From assembly GCA_026182355.1 (NCBI GenBank), contig JAPFBL010000240.1:434001-498000 (forward strand): a stretch of 64,000 bases of DNA, given 5' to 3'. Positions 23,519-34,890 of the stretch are shown piece after piece (position 1 is the first letter of the stretch; every line of letters begins with the position of its first letter). The DNA is from Hermatobates lingyangjiaoensis (Eukaryota; Arthropoda; Insecta; Hemiptera; Hermatobatidae). Below the pieces are notes generated by a model. That model searched no databases. It was not told where the DNA came from and saw nothing but the letters and a program-made list of their open reading frames with translations. The translations under genes and the position numbers were made by a program.

Positions 23519-26500
23519 CTGAAATTATAATTTCATTTCATTGTTTTTCTAAATTAATATTTTTGTGACGTGAGTATTGTGTGATTTGAAAAGCACTAAT
23601 ATGTTTTACTTTAACTTAATGGAAGGGAGGAAAGATGTTTTTTTTTATACGTTTTTTTTATGAGATAGAAACACCTCTAACACTTCTTACTGGATAACAT
23701 TTTTTTTTCCATATAACATATTTTTTTAAGTACTGATAGTCCATTTCAGACACTCTTTTTTCAATGCATGACGAATGGTTTAATACTATATGACGAGTCA
23801 TATATATATTTACTATTTTTAACGTCTATCTGACATCGTTAAGATGGATTTGTACCCCTTCGAGAAATGAAGTCTTTTTTTATCTACCTTGGATTGCTTA
23901 TTTAATACATTCGGTACAAAGCAAATGTATATATATATTTTTTAGTTTCTAGTCTTCCTGTTTTCTAATTTTAATACGTGGACAACCTTGTAATATTCTT
24001 AAATAAAGTATTTATTCCGATTTATATCAATATAAAATAATTAAAACTCCACTGGTACATAAACAAATATCAATTGGGCTACACTCAATTTTGTCATTCT
24101 GAGGTAAAATGGATAAACCAACAAAAATCTCCACACAAATGAAGTTTTATTCAAAGCGTTTCGAACACTTTGTGTTCATCATCAGGCAGACACCAAGGAT
24201 ATGGTACTGACGGGTTGGTCAAGTGAAAACAACTCTGAGTTGTTTTCACTTGACCAACCCGTCAGTACCATATCCTTGGTGTTTTCCTGATGATGAACAC
24301 AAAGTGTTCGAAACGCGTTGAATAAAACTTCATTTGTGTGGAGACTTTTGTTGGTTTATCCATTTTACCTCAGAATGAGTAAATACCACACAATTACGGA
24401 TTGCACAACTAATGATTTACTCAATTTTGTATTTATTTATTAATTTAGTATAGTTAAACATATATAAAACACATTAAGCATCGATTTATTTTAATCCAGA
24501 TATCTTGAAGACGAGTTGCCAAACACAGTACTAAACAATTAAAAAGTCGCTAGACCAGGGGTGGGCAACCTTTTTGAGAGTGTGTGCCAAAGTCAGCCAA
24601 GTTTCTGACACAAACTTTTTCCACGTGCCAGTCATTTTTCTTTTTGGAGCATATTTAGTATAAACATAGTATAAAAAAAAAACAGAACAAAAATTGTTCA
24701 ACCTTTTAAAAAAAGAAGCTAACTATGGCAACAAGATCAACTTGTTTTTCTTGAGACCTCTTTAGCTTCGTAGAGCTTAAACCTCTTCACCACCAGGACG
24801 TACATATACTGGCATGGCATGAAAGCTTATATCCCAAGAAAAGTAGTTTTTTTTTTGTCTGTACTTAGGGTAACATGTGCTTGCATCTGTGCTACGGGTA
24901 ACCTGTGCTCTTGCGTGCCAGAGGTTGCCCACCCCCGCGCTAGACTATCAGTTTGATAGATTCAATTATTTTTAGTGAATAAATTAATTTGATCCAGTTA
25001 TAATAAAAATGAAAATATTGATGTAGAAGAAAATATCTGGCAAGTTACTGATGAAAAGTAGTAATTGACATGTTTAGTATACTATTTTTTCTTTTAATAT
25101 TCCAAAATTTATAAAAATTTTGTCATGCTTAAAGAGATAAGGATATGAGAAAAAAGTAGTTATCAAAAAGTTTTGTAGTTTTTTTTAGTTAATTCAAAAA
25201 TGAGTTCAATATTAACAATAAAATGACAACTCTTAAGATATAGTAGTTAATCAAGTATAGTACTAATTAATGGGTACTAAATTAGGCTTCTCATGATGCA
25301 TTAATGTCGAAAACTTACGTCAGATTTACACTAAAAGAGCTATCAATTTGATATATATCGAATTGATAGACTCAAATCAAAGAGTTGTTTGGTAAATAAC
25401 AAACTAGTAATAAAGCATGTGATTTATTTACCTTTCTACCAGCAATCCTGGTGTGAAATAAGGAAAGCTTTGTTCGAATGTATGCTGTTCTTTTTTAATT
25501 TAATTAAGTAAATTTATATTTTTCAAAATAATAATTATTAATATTGATAATTATTGTTGCAATTAATAATTTTTTGAAAAAGTAAATTGAAATTTAACTT
25601 TTGAAAAAGTTTATGTTTATAATGAAGTAAAAGAAAGGCGTGTCTGGTCTCAAGAGGGCTAGATAAACATTAAGTGAAATAAACACGTGCTTAGAGTGTC
25701 ATGGGAAGGGGTTTTTTTTTCGTAGTACCACAGAAATGTTTATAACCGAATTTCAAAGGGTGTTTCAGTGTTTAGTAAAGTCATTCGAGTTGGTCAGAAT
25801 ACTCAGGCCTCTGGTTGAAAAATTTGCTAATTTTTCTTTCTCAAGTGTGTTCTTAAATCCTACTAAGTATAGAAGCAAATGTTATACGTTATCTTACTTT
25901 TGAGGATCTATAAAAGACTTTGCAGAAAAAAAAAACGGGAGAAAACTTTTCAAATATATGTAAATATATGCAAAAATATACATCATTTACCTTTTAATGT
26001 TAGTTTTGTTAAATATCAGTGGAAAAAATTGTATGTGGTTTTTACTTTACTATAAGTAAAGTATAGTGATCGTGAAAAAATTCGATCTCGAGATTTCGAC
26101 GGAATTACATGTTTTGAGGTCCCAGAAGTCGTTTTATGAAGTTTTTACGATGATGTCTGTGGGTGGGTGAGTGTGTTACCATTGCTTGTTACCGCGCTAC
26201 GGTCCAGAATCTTTGATGGATCAAGTTGATATTTTACACAAAAATGGGGCTCATAAGGAAGAAGATCCCTATTGTTTGGGAAGAATTATGCATGATGGGA
26301 AAGTCACTTTTTTTTGCCAAAAACCGTTTTTAAGAAAACATTTATTTCTCCTAAACGGATAACTCTAGACTTTTGAAACTTTGACATTATCTTTGAAGTT
26401 ACAAACGGAACAAACGAAAAATATATTCAGAATTTTTAAACAACGGGAAATATTTTTTTTTTCAATAAAATGTAAAAATTTTGACTTATAATTCAATCTC

Positions 26501-29500
26501 AAACCTTGTGAGAGCGATACAAGCCATACTGTTTGACGGATTAAAATGAAACTATGCCTAAAAATAGAACATTATGTGGAGAATGAGTTGAGATATTTTT
26601 TTTAAAATTACATTCGCTAAAGGGGCGTTACAGTACGATTTGTGTTTTCAGAAAATGTTTTTTTGACGCTAAACCGCTCATTAAAAATAATGAAAATTTG
26701 ACCAAAAATGGAACAAAAAATTAGGAATTCATAAAAAAAAATCATGAAGTTTCAATTACGGGAAAGAGCAATAACGATATAAAAACTGTTTGTTTATCCT
26801 AGACTAAGAGATCACCTGCTATACTTGTCGAATTTTTTATATTTTTTTCCATTGTTTACATTGACTTAGACATTTTTTGAGCGAATCCACTGAGATAAAA
26901 TTGATGTTTCTTATGGAAAAAGGAAAATAATTTATTGACTTATAAGAGATGTAAGAGGAATAATATCGAAACATTTAGATGTTTACGTTATGGTTAAATG
27001 AGACGTTATGTGTTATATACTCAAGAAATTTCATATAAGTTACTTATAGTAAAGTTGAGTGTAGGCCACTCCAGATTTCTTATGTAGTATAGAGGCAGTG
27101 CATTATGCAAGATTAGTTTATAAAATTTAATAAGAATTTCAGTTAAACAGTTTTTCTAATGTAATTGAATAGATACAAAATAAACATTGTTGTCTACCTT
27201 ATTGTTAATTTTGTTTTATTTCATGGATAAAATGTTGTGTGCTGTATTATCCGATATATAAGCTGATGTCTTAGGCAAGATTAGTTTTGAGAATTTGAGC
27301 AAAGATATTGCAGTTAAAAAAAAAAATTAGGAAAAAACTTTCAAATACAAGTAAAAGTTGTATTTCCTTACTGTCAGTTTTGGGTAGAAATGAAGTGATT
27401 AAGCGCCTCTAGCACTCAACTCCGACTTTCGACCTTCACGAGGCTACCGTGTTAACCTGCTATATGCAGGAACAAACGAAAGAGAATGGTATGGGCCAGG
27501 GGCTGGGCCTGACCACCATCGTTTCACATCCTTCCCAATCCCCAAATCCCCTCCTGATTTGGGGATTTAAGAGATCCTCAATTCCCAATTAACACCAGCC
27601 TCAATCTAAGGTGTTATGCGATCCTTGCCGAAGGATAGATGATGCAGGGGTTACTGTAATATGAACGAAGCCTCAAGGGTACCAAGTGACCCCCTTGATA
27701 AATAGGCTTACTCTGGTATGCGGTGCTCTGCTGGAGCGGACAAAATACCACCAATAGAGCTTCAGGGATTTTCCCCTATAAGGAGAAGGAAGTCTGGAGA
27801 CGATCCTCCGGAAGCACAGAGGGTCCAAAAGCGCTAACTAGTGGGAACCTCCCACAAGTGCACCTGAGGACCCGAAGAAGACCATTCCCGAAGAAGGAGA
27901 AAGGAAGTTACTTTCTCCCAAAACACAGGGAGCATGAATGGACATTATCAATGATGGTTTGTGCAGATTCTGCAAAGAGGAAGAAACATCGTTGCACCTG
28001 CTGATAACTTGTAAGGCAACTTTGCTGCAGAGAGGCAGGTGTTTCGGGACACTCAACAAACCATAGAAAAACTTTTACCACTGGAACCAGCAAAAGTGCT
28101 GAGCTTCTTGGAGGCGTTGAAGCTAACTGCTGGGGTACTTTAGTACAGAAGAGGGGAAGTACAATAGTTTTTTTTAAGACACAGTGCTATAGTCACCCTC
28201 AAATAGTAATAATAATAATACGGTTAGTTTTGATCCATTTCAATAGATAATTGTGGTTATTGTGTTTATATTTTGAATGACACATAAAGGGTACCAAAGT
28301 CTTAAATGCTTAGGGCATCTAAAAGGCATGATTCAGACATTCGTCCCAATCAGATTTTTTCTTGTTATCTTTAAATGTATATAAGGCGCTATCATTTCTG
28401 ACCCCCTGTATTTCTTATCTTTTATTTATATTAATATTACTTACATAAAGCTCGAAGGGACAATGTAGGCCAGGTCACCTGAAGGTAATCTACACTGTCG
28501 TATGACAAGTCTCCTTCCTGTTATATCTGTCTGTGTATCATCTTGTAGCAACCTCTTTGAGTTCTCTTGCTGTTGCATATTTGTCAAAAATTCTCGTTTT
28601 TCTGACAGAATTGTTTTACAAATGTTTTCTTTTTCTTTGTTATTTTTTTTAAATAAAAGCCCCTTTCTAAAATGATTAAGTAAATTCTTCCTTTGAGATG
28701 AACTCAACTCTAAAAAAGTATCTAGCAAAAAATGTACTCTATTAACACAGTCTGAATATCCTTTCTGATATTTTTCTTCTGATATCCTCTTGATATGCTC
28801 CACTGTTAGTTCCAATATGTCAGCTTTTTCTAACTTTGTCGGTTTTTCAGCTGCCTAAAAAATAAAATATGAATTAATAAATAAAACGATACACAAATTA
28901 TGAATGTTAATAAAAACTATAGAAGTTGTAAACACGTAAAGTTGCATTATTTCCATTAATAAATGCCTTTTATTTGTATGGCATTATATATTGAAACCTG
29001 TCTTTCAGAAAACATCAGTCAACAAAACTATTCGTTAAGCTTTAATTAATACTTCCTAACTTTTATTTTATTATAAATAAAAATTATTTTATTTATAATA
29101 ATTTAAATTTATAAATTATATTTGTAAATAAATATAAAATAAAATATATATAAAATTTTATATTAATTTTATTATAGAAAAAAGTAGAAATATAAAAAAC
29201 TCGATTACCTCGGTTATTGAAAAATTAATTATAATAATATAAATAGGAAAAGTTTATTTATATAATTCACTAAAACAGTGGTAATTAATTAAATTATTAT
29301 CAAGTTATAATTAATATGATTAATGAACGTGTATATATATCACTGGAAATTATTTCAAACTGTGAAATAAATCTGGACATTACTATCATTATTTTGTTTT
29401 ATTGTTGATTTTGATCTAAGAAATCACTGAAAGTCTAATTCTCACCAAAACGATATTAAAATTGTTAAAGATTCAAATAATAATCTGAGCTTAATCACTT

Positions 29501-29976
29501 AGAAGAAGATACTTATATTTTACTGAAATGGAAAATTCAGTCTATTTCAAGTTGTCAAATTTCAATTTGGATGTCTTTATAGCAAGAGGACTTGTTAAAA
29601 TTTTCTTCTTCTTAGACATTAGAAATGATTAAAACATGATCTGTACCAGCAATATTGACTCTATGGATAAAAATTTATAGTTAATACCATTCACACTAAC
29701 ACTGAATCAAGTTACAGAAGGTAAGGCTAAGAATATTGTTGATGTTTTTCTTAATGAATTTATATAAACTTGTCATAAGTACTCTTAAAAAAGCTGCTAC
29801 TTTTTTTTCTAGCTATAATAATAAAAATATAATTTTTTCATCTAGTCAAAATTAAGTAATATTAAAAGCAAAAAATATTTCACCTGTAGTCTTGAATCCA
29901 GTATTATATTTTTTAATTCATCTAAACAGTCATTGATTCGAGCTCTACGTTTTTTCTCAATAAGTGGTTTTCGAAT
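23440..29976 (-). CDS. HES: HES-family bHLH-Orange transcriptional repressor (Hairy/E(spl) class), 5' exon unresolved
   Basis: Exons 29884-29976 (31 codons), 28445-28854 and 23440-23518 join in phases 0 and 2. The first holds the basic region and helix 1 (RKPLIEKKRRARIN, DCLDELKNIIL). The second has helix 2 (KLEKADILELTVEHIKRI), then the Orange domain (EKYQKGYSDCVNRVHFLLDT) and a CRLPSGDLAYIVPSS motif typical of HES proteins. The last ends MWRPW and stop; WRPW recruits Groucho/TLE co-repressors. The proline before the basic arginines fits N-box binding. In the nucleus such proteins act downstream of Notch to block neural or other differentiation. The visible part is 193 residues plus the missing N-terminus. 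The apparent stop after VPSSFM is inside a GTAAGT donor. The RKPL.EKKRRARIN form is closest in my memory to HES6-type members; the subclass is unsure. Confidence 0.94.
24095..24377. repeat. near-perfect 283-bp palindrome with ribozyme-like cores on both strands
   Basis: Arms of about 140 bases meet at about 24236 with almost no spacer. The outer ends read CATTCTGAGGTAAAATGG and the complement. It lies in the last intron of the HES gene. No protein is encoded. See the core motif at 24287-24313. Confidence 0.9.
24287..24313 (+). ncRNA. hammerhead-ribozyme-like core
   Basis: CTGATGA, one U, stem GAACAC-AAA-GUGUUC, then GAAAC. This is the conserved half of a hammerhead (CUGANGA, helix II, GAAA), but with one extra base before helix II. 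The mirrored copy on the minus strand is at 24185-24159. Whether it cleaves is unknown. Confidence 0.5.
24556..24937. mobile_element. hAT-type MITE, 382 bp, with target duplication
   Basis: Ends CAGGGGTGGGCAACC and GGTTGCCCACCCCCG are inverted. The flanks repeat the 8-base target CGCTAGAC (24548-24555 and 24938-24945). There is no transposase. It is the same family as 40038-40703 and the fragment at 60545-60695. Confidence 0.9.
24950..26042. other. AT-rich intron sequence of the HES gene
   Basis: No exon or element recognised. Within 25300-25400 the phrase ATCAATTTGATATATATCGA forms a small local palindrome. Confidence 0.4.
26043..26790 (+). repeat. interspersed repeat family R, copy 1
   Basis: It starts ACTATAAGTAAAGTATAGTG, then TTTTGAGGTCCCAGAAGTCG, and shares successive blocks with 50985-51700 (TTTGATGGATCAA.TTGATAT, GTGAGAGCGATACAAGCCAT, AAAAATAG.ACATT). 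No terminal repeats or reliable coding were found, so the class is unknown. Confidence 0.7.
26791..27397. other. AT-rich sequence without a recognised feature
   Basis: Contains AAGTAAAGTTGAGTGTAGGCCACTC-type text that may be remote family R sequence, but nothing firm. Confidence 0.3.
27398..28220 (+). mobile_element. non-LTR retrotransposon (Jockey/I/R1-like), internally deleted
   Basis: The block is visibly more GC-rich than its surroundings. Near 27965-28060 the plus strand reads LCRFCKEEETSLHLLITCKA, the CxxC..H..C knuckle found at the C-terminus of Jockey/I-type ORF2. It is followed by a 3' UTR and a TAATAATAATAATA tail, as in I elements. The 5' part (27723-27900) has an open frame rich in R/K that could be the start of ORF1. 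The reverse transcriptase is absent. Confidence 0.72.
28445..28854 (-). CDS. HES gene, exon with helix 2 and Orange domain
   Basis: 410 nt, acceptor ttttttag, consensus donor GTAAGT. Helix 2 occupies roughly codons 5-24, the Orange domain 28-64, and CRLPSGDLAYIVPSS the end. The serine/lysine-rich middle is likely flexible. Confidence 0.95.
28855..29883. other. HES intron between the two bHLH exons
   Basis: About 1 kb, extremely AT-rich. Its segment 29510-29600 is repeated at 30706-30800, upstream of the basic-region exon. Confidence 0.7.
29884..29976 (-). CDS. HES gene, basic region and helix 1 exon
   Basis: 93 nt, 31 codons, acceptor ttgtttcag, donor GTGAAA, phase 0 at both ends. Contains IRKPLIEKKRRARINDCLDE then LKNIILDSRLQ. 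An intron just ahead of the basic region is a usual position in HES genes, so a short exon lies upstream. Confidence 0.95.
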
Positions 29977-30068
29977 CTGAAACAATAGAAAATAAATTAA
30001 GTTAATGTCTATTTCTTCGAACTTTATTTAATGTATATGTATGCCTTATTTAAGAGATTCAATGTTAC

Positions 30069-30107
30069 CTTATTGAAGCTTACTATTCTTTCAAAATCAT
30101 ATAACAT
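30069..30107 (-). CDS. candidate first exon of the HES gene
   Basis: MLYDFERIVSFNK followed by donor GTAACA in phase 0, 92 bp from the basic-region exon. The join NK-IRKPL would extend the basic patch. The sequence is too short and AT-rich to be sure. The exon at 44184-44285 is an alternative. Confidence 0.25.
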
Positions 30108-31097
30108 AACATATCTTACATAATATGTTGACATAACATATATAAATATACAAAAACGTTTTGCAAATTTGTAAAAAAAAAAATAATATCAATATATAAA
30201 ATTAACTTTGTTCCATTCTTTATTTCATTAAAAAAATAATTCAAAAATTAAGCAAAAGAGTGTTTGTAGAGTGCTGCACTCTAGATAGCTTTAAAGTAAA
30301 TAACCGTGTTTTTTTTTGTAAAATTACCTTGATGCACAACAATAATCGTTTATAAAACTAAAAATGAAATATATTCATTAGGAAAACGTACTATTTAATT
30401 TTTTTTTAATTAGGTATTTGGGCAATTTTTCTTTCATAAAAATATACACTTTTATATTATCCATTTACCATCATTTTAATTCTTTGCAGGTAATGGTTCT
30501 TAAGATATAAGTTTATATTAAAAAACAGCATTTCTTTGAAGTTTGTTTATAGCAGTGCTCTTCAAATGGTCAATGGAAGCGGGGGTTTTGGGGAGGAGGG
30601 AAGCCTGGTTTCCTCGTTGTGTTAAAAAAAAAGAAAAAATCAGCAACATTTTTTTTATTATTATTTATTTTGTAGATTAAAGTGTCTTACATATTGTGCT
30701 CTTATATTTTATTGAAATCGAAAATTTAGTCGATTTCAAATTGTCAAATTTCAATTTGATGTCTTTATAGCAAGAGGACTCGTTAAAATTTGTAAAAAAA
30801 AAGAAATAATATAAACTTATAAAATTAAACTTTGTTCCATTCTTTATTTCATTAAAAATATAATTCAAAAATTAAGCAAAAGAGAGTTTGTAGAGTGCTG
30901 CACTCTAGATAGCTTTAAAGAAAATAACCGTGTTTTTTTTTTGGAAAATTATCTTGGTGCACAACATCGTTTTTGAAACTATAAATGAAAGATATTCATT
31001 GGAAAACGTATTACTTAATTTTTTAAGATCAATTAGCTTGATCTTAAGTTAATGTTGCTGAAGTAAATACGTTATTATTTATTGATTTTGTTTAAGA

Positions 31098-31182
31098 CCG
31101 CTTGTTACGTTGAAAAATCTTAGTCTTGTTTTCATTGATTGTTATTTCACGTGTTTATGTGAAATCTTTTTATGAAGTCTTA
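31098..31182 (+). repeat. palindrome family A, single right arm
   Basis: GACCGCTTGTTACGTTGAAA, ATCTTAGTCTTG, then the family tail GATTGTTATTTCACGTGTTT. Only one arm is present. Confidence 0.75.
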
Positions 31183-31392
31183 TGTAACACAGACTTATAA
31201 TATGTAATGGATCATACATTTCAAATAGCCTGGTTTATGTCGTGTCAGAATATGTATGATCATGGGGATTTCTATCTTTAAAACCCTAGGAGGAGTTTGA
31301 TTACAAAATGGACATACGGTACAACTTCAATACAAAAAAAATCCTATGATTACATTTGTATATTTGTACAAAGAGGAGGTACTCTCTGCCAG

Positions 31393-31780
31393 TTAGTGTT
31401 TCCCTAGGCAGTCAAACAGCAGGCTGTTTGATTCCAACCGCCTTACACCAGCTCTGAGGATGGGAGTCTGAAAAACCGAACCACGTGAATATTGACAGAA
31501 CCACCAATCGGGACACATGGACTTATTTAGCTGCCTTGATGACAAGTGTGAGTCAACAAAAAGAGAAGAGTAGTACAAGTAAAAGTGGGTGCCTCATGCT
31601 TTGTAAGGCTCCTTTATATTTCGCAGCATAAAACCCACAATGTAAAATGAGGCTAAAAGTCATTCGACCTTTGACGATTCACGTTACAGTTCAAAATCCA
31701 TATTGTTACTCTGATAAAGACAGTTATGGTTGCAAAACCATCATACCATTGTATCATATTATTTTGTAGTTTATACGTGA
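31393..31780. other. moderately GC-richer stretch, no gene identified
   Basis: Open frames in both strands are short and unrecognised. The local composition suggests an old element, but no ends or motifs were found. Confidence 0.3.
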
Positions 31781-31810
31781 TTTTTGATTTCACATGTTCA
31801 ATATATATAT

Positions 31811-32015
31811 GATCAAACCACAATAAGAAAATGGGAAAACAAGACTAAGATCTTTCAACCGTAACAAGCGGTCTTCGTCAGAGTCAAAAACCCATCAGTT
31901 GGGTTTTTGACTCTGACGAAGACCGCTTTTACGATTGAAAGATCTTAGTCTTGTTTTCCCATTTCTTATTGTGGTTTGATCATTGATTGTTGTTTCACGT
32001 GTTTATGTGAAATCT
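31811..32015. repeat. palindrome family A, full copy with tail
   Basis: Arms begin GATCAAACCACAATAAGAAA and run through GACTAAGATCTTTCAACCGT, AACAAGCGGTCTTCGTCAGA and GTCAAAAACCCA to the apex, then back. CTGACGA (31913-31919) with hairpin and GAAA (31937-31940) forms the ribozyme-like core. The right side carries a 35-base tail ending TTTATGTGAAATCTTTATAT, next to (TA)n at 32019-32060. Confidence 0.92.
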
Positions 32016-32018
32016 TTA

Positions 32019-32029
32019 TATATATATAT

Positions 32030-32060
<31 letters not shown>
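32019..32060. repeat. (TA)n tract between two family A palindromes
   Basis: About 42 bases of nearly pure TA joins the tail of one palindrome to the start of the next. Confidence 0.95.
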
Positions 32061-32061
<1 letters not shown>

Positions 32062-32248
32062 GATCAAACCACAATAAGAAATGGGAAAACAAGACTAAGA
32101 TCTTTCAATCGTAAAAGCGGTCTTCGTCAGAGTCAAAAACCCAACTCTGACGAAGACCGCTTGTTACAGTTGAAAGATCTTAGCCTTGTTTTCCCATTTC
32201 TTATTGTGGTTTGATCATTGATTGTTATTTCACGTGCTTATGTGAAAT

Positions 32249-32252
<4 letters not shown>
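32061..32252. repeat. palindrome family A, full copy
   Basis: The same arms and tail as 31811-32015 in the same orientation. The apex is shorter and a second (TA)n of about 39 bases follows. The two copies are arranged head to tail across TA tracts. Confidence 0.92.
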
Positions 32253-32295
<43 letters not shown>

Positions 32296-32520
32296 TAATT
32301 GTAGATGAAGAAACATAGAGAAAAATTAAAAACACACACTTACAGTCTCTAATTTTTGGTTTGAACCAACTTCAGGAGAGAGTACACAGATAGTCTCCAA
32401 TCGTCTCTGTACCAGTGTGCTTGGTTTCTCTCTCTTGTCTCTCCTGAAGATGGTTCAAACTGAAAATTAAAAACTGTAATTATGTTTTTAATTTTTCTAT
32501 GTTTATTCATCTACATGGAA
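32296..32520. repeat. palindrome family C (CTCTCCTGAAGATGG type)
   Basis: Left arm GAAACATAGAGAAAAATTAA and TTGGTTTGAACCAACTTCAG; right arm CTCCTGAAGATGGTTCAAAC, TGAAAATTAAAAACTG. The right arm fits CTGAAGA-U-GGUU..AACU-GAAAA, a looser ribozyme-like core. It borders the (TA)n at 32253-32291. Confidence 0.8.
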
Positions 32521-33117
32521 CTTTATTTGTCCGTTTTGGATGGTGTTTTTATCGAAAAAGTATATCTATATAATACAGGATCAACAGCTTCCCCGTTCAC
32601 GACTTTACTTGTCTGTTCAAGTCCCCTGACTATTTTTCTTTGAGTAGAGGGAAGTTCCCAAAAAAGTTGTCCTAAGTATTTATTAAATATGCAGTTGGTA
32701 CAGCAAGTTTACTATTAATACATAGAAGAAAAGCTTTCGATTTTCAAAAATCATCAATCGGGCAAAATCACAATAAAAATAAATAACTACAGTCGCTAAA
32801 TTTAAAATAAATTCTCAAAAAACAAAAAAAAAAAAGAATTAAGCAAAATCACAGACAGGGGATTGTTGCAGTCAACATTCATTTGACTACAAATGGGCAA
32901 GAACCAGAGATTTTATAGAAGGTTGATCAAAACATAAACACGTTTTGTGTGTTTGTGTTTTGGCCAACATTTCGCTATTTTATAAAGAGGATGTACATAG
33001 TACGTTGTCATTGTTATATATAGTCGAAATATAGTAAAGAATTTTGTGACCTATGAGTTTTCTTTCTCTGAATTTAGCTAATTTTGTTCGTTGAATGGTA
33101 TTAGCCACTGCGTATAC
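32521..33117. other. AT-rich sequence without a gene
   Basis: TTTGTCCGTTTTGGATGGTG at 32527 matches the outer end of the palindrome at 39100-39130, so family C extends a little further. Nothing coding. Confidence 0.45.
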
Positions 33118-33200
33118 ACAAATCAACGTCTAAACCACAGTAAGAAATCAGAAAATTGACTAAGATTTTCTAAATTTTTACTGTGGTTTAGACGTTGATA
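33118..33200. repeat. palindrome family A variant, core deleted
   Basis: AATCAACGTCTAAACCACAG TAAGAAATC.. folds back directly on TTTACTGTGGTTTAGACGTT. The arms are those of 41962-42143, with the ribozyme-like centre missing. Confidence 0.75.
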
Positions 33201-33209
33201 TATAATTAT

Positions 33210-33469
33210 ATATACATCGTTGTTCAAACCACAATAAGTAATGAGAAAAAAAGATTAAAAACTTTCAACCGTAACAAGTGGTCTTCGACAGAGTCAAACT
33301 GATTTTGACTATTGTCAACAGTCTTTGTTGAGAGTAAATCCCTCAGTTGTGATTTGACTCTCACGAAGACCGCTTCTTACGGTTGAAAGATGTTATCTTG
33401 TTTTCCCATTTCATATTGTGGTTTGATCATTGATTGTTATTTCACGACTTTATGTGAAATCTTTTTATA
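33210..33469. repeat. palindrome family A, diverged copy with tail
   Basis: Arms as in 31811 with more mismatches. The right arm has CTCACGA in place of CTGACGA, so this core is broken. Ends with the TTTATGTGAAATCTTTTTAT tail. Confidence 0.85.
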
Positions 33470-33665
33470 TATAATTAAAGTTTATCAGGACTCAGTCAGT
33501 TCTTCAGGTTCAAATTAAACTCTCATTGCCAACGTCTCAGTTTTTATTAAAAACCTTTTTAGTAGACCTATGACAAAGGTTTTAAATAAAAACCGAAACG
33601 TTGGCAATGAGAGTTTAATTTGAACCTGAAGAACTAACCGAGTCCTGATAAACTTTAATTATTGT
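33470..33665. repeat. palindrome family B (Penelope-like terminal sequence)
   Basis: Arms AAAGTTTATCAGGACTC, AGTTCTTCAGGTTCAAATTA and the complement, around CCTATGACAAAGGTTTTAAA TAAAAACCGAAACGTTGGC. The CTATGA..hairpin..GAAACG part is a degenerate version of the core. Single arms recur at 54600-54700 and 56476-56575. Followed by (TA)n at 33695-33740. Confidence 0.85.
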
Positions 33666-33691
33666 TTCTATTTCACAGTCGATACTTTTAT

Positions 33692-33741
<50 letters not shown>

Positions 33742-34059
33742 AAACTAGAATGAAAAAAATTACAGCTTTTCGGGATAGCTTGAGATAAAAGAACTGGTTT
33801 GTTACTTATTGGTCCAGGTAAAAAATGAGCTATTCATAACAACACTGAATTTGAAGGCCTGTAAGTATGGTTGTCACAAACAAACATTAACAACAAGTGA
33901 TGACATAAAATGTTAAATACATTACATTACCATACAACACTGGCATATTATTCATATTACATTATGTATTAGAATAGTATGTATTCAATAATAGTACAAA
34001 TACATTGTTATAGTTTTCTTAGACTGTTTTTAAATGATATAAGCAATAATAGTATTAAT

Positions 34060-34310
34060 ATAGTTACCCTTCTGGTTTCGTTGGCCCTTTTAGTAGAAGG
34101 TTGCTGGGAGCACATGCTGATACAGGTAGTGAAGGCACGCGACTGACCCTACGCCCTTCACCTACCTGTGTATATAAAGTCTTCCCCCTCTCTGGATCCA
34201 CACCCTTCTAGGCTGCCCTTATTCTTAGTATAAGGCCTTACGCCCTTTAGAATACCATTAATGGATATTTCATCTAAGTCATTGTGCGTCTCTTATCTCA
34301 ATTATTTCCA
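34060..34310 (+). promoter_or_regulatory. LTR- or promoter-like island with TATA box
   Basis: The block is GC-richer than its surroundings and holds TGTGTATATAAAGTCTTCCC at 34168-34187, a good TATA box. ACGCCCTT is repeated three times. It could be a solo LTR or Penelope terminal region; no target duplication was found. Confidence 0.35.
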
Positions 34311-34654
34311 AGAATTATTGATACTGAAATCATGGTAAGATTTCAAAATTAAACCTAAAAATACAATATAGAGACATGCCATGAATTTCAAAATAAATAT
34401 TGGTTGTAACAGGTGCAATTTTCTTTCAGGTTGTAACTTTCAGAATATTGAATATGTTTATTATTATTTTTTGCTGACTTTGTAAACATTTATTTTTTAT
34501 TACTTAACCACCCTTAATGTCATATTCCCCTTACCACCATATAGAACTACCCTCTCATATTCACTGGGACAGGGGTGCAGTGAAAAGTGTCGTCCACGAT
34601 ATACATATATATATATATTAGTATAGGTTGGCAGCAAATCTTCTTGGAGGCATA

Positions 34655-34833
34655 TTTTGTTGAAATATACCGCAGCTTCGGCATAAACGACTTTCAAACT
34701 AAGCTGTTCTAGTCTCCCGACAGTCTTACGACTGTCAGGTAATTTGGGAATTACCACCATCTATTCGTAAGACTGTCAGGAGACTGGAACAGCTTAGTTT
34801 GAAAGTCGTTAATGCTGAAACTGCAGTACATTT

Positions 34834-34845
<12 letters not shown>
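34655..34845. repeat. palindrome family E between TA tracts
   Basis: Arms carry AAACGACTTTCAAACTAAGC, TGTTCTAGTCTCC and the complement; apex CGTAAGACTGTCAGG. TA tracts sit on both sides (34604-34619 and 34841-34888). No clear CTGANGA core. Confidence 0.8.

Positions 34846-34890
<45 letters not shown>

Larger units (their letters stand above)
29510..30970. repeat. local duplication around the HES basic-region exon
   Basis: Two blocks recur in order: (a) AATTTAGTC/AATTCAGTC, GATGTCTTTATAGCAAGAGG at 29520-29600 and 30715-30785; (b) CATTCTTTATTTCATTAAAA, GAGTGCTGCACTCTAGATAG at 30205-30345 and 30835-30970. Identity is about 90%. The copies bracket the exon 29884-29976 but the exon itself is not duplicated. 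Confidence 0.8.

Noticed and set aside
27838..28093. Two minus-strand frames
   Set aside because: Shadows of the LINE fragment, which reads on the plus strand.
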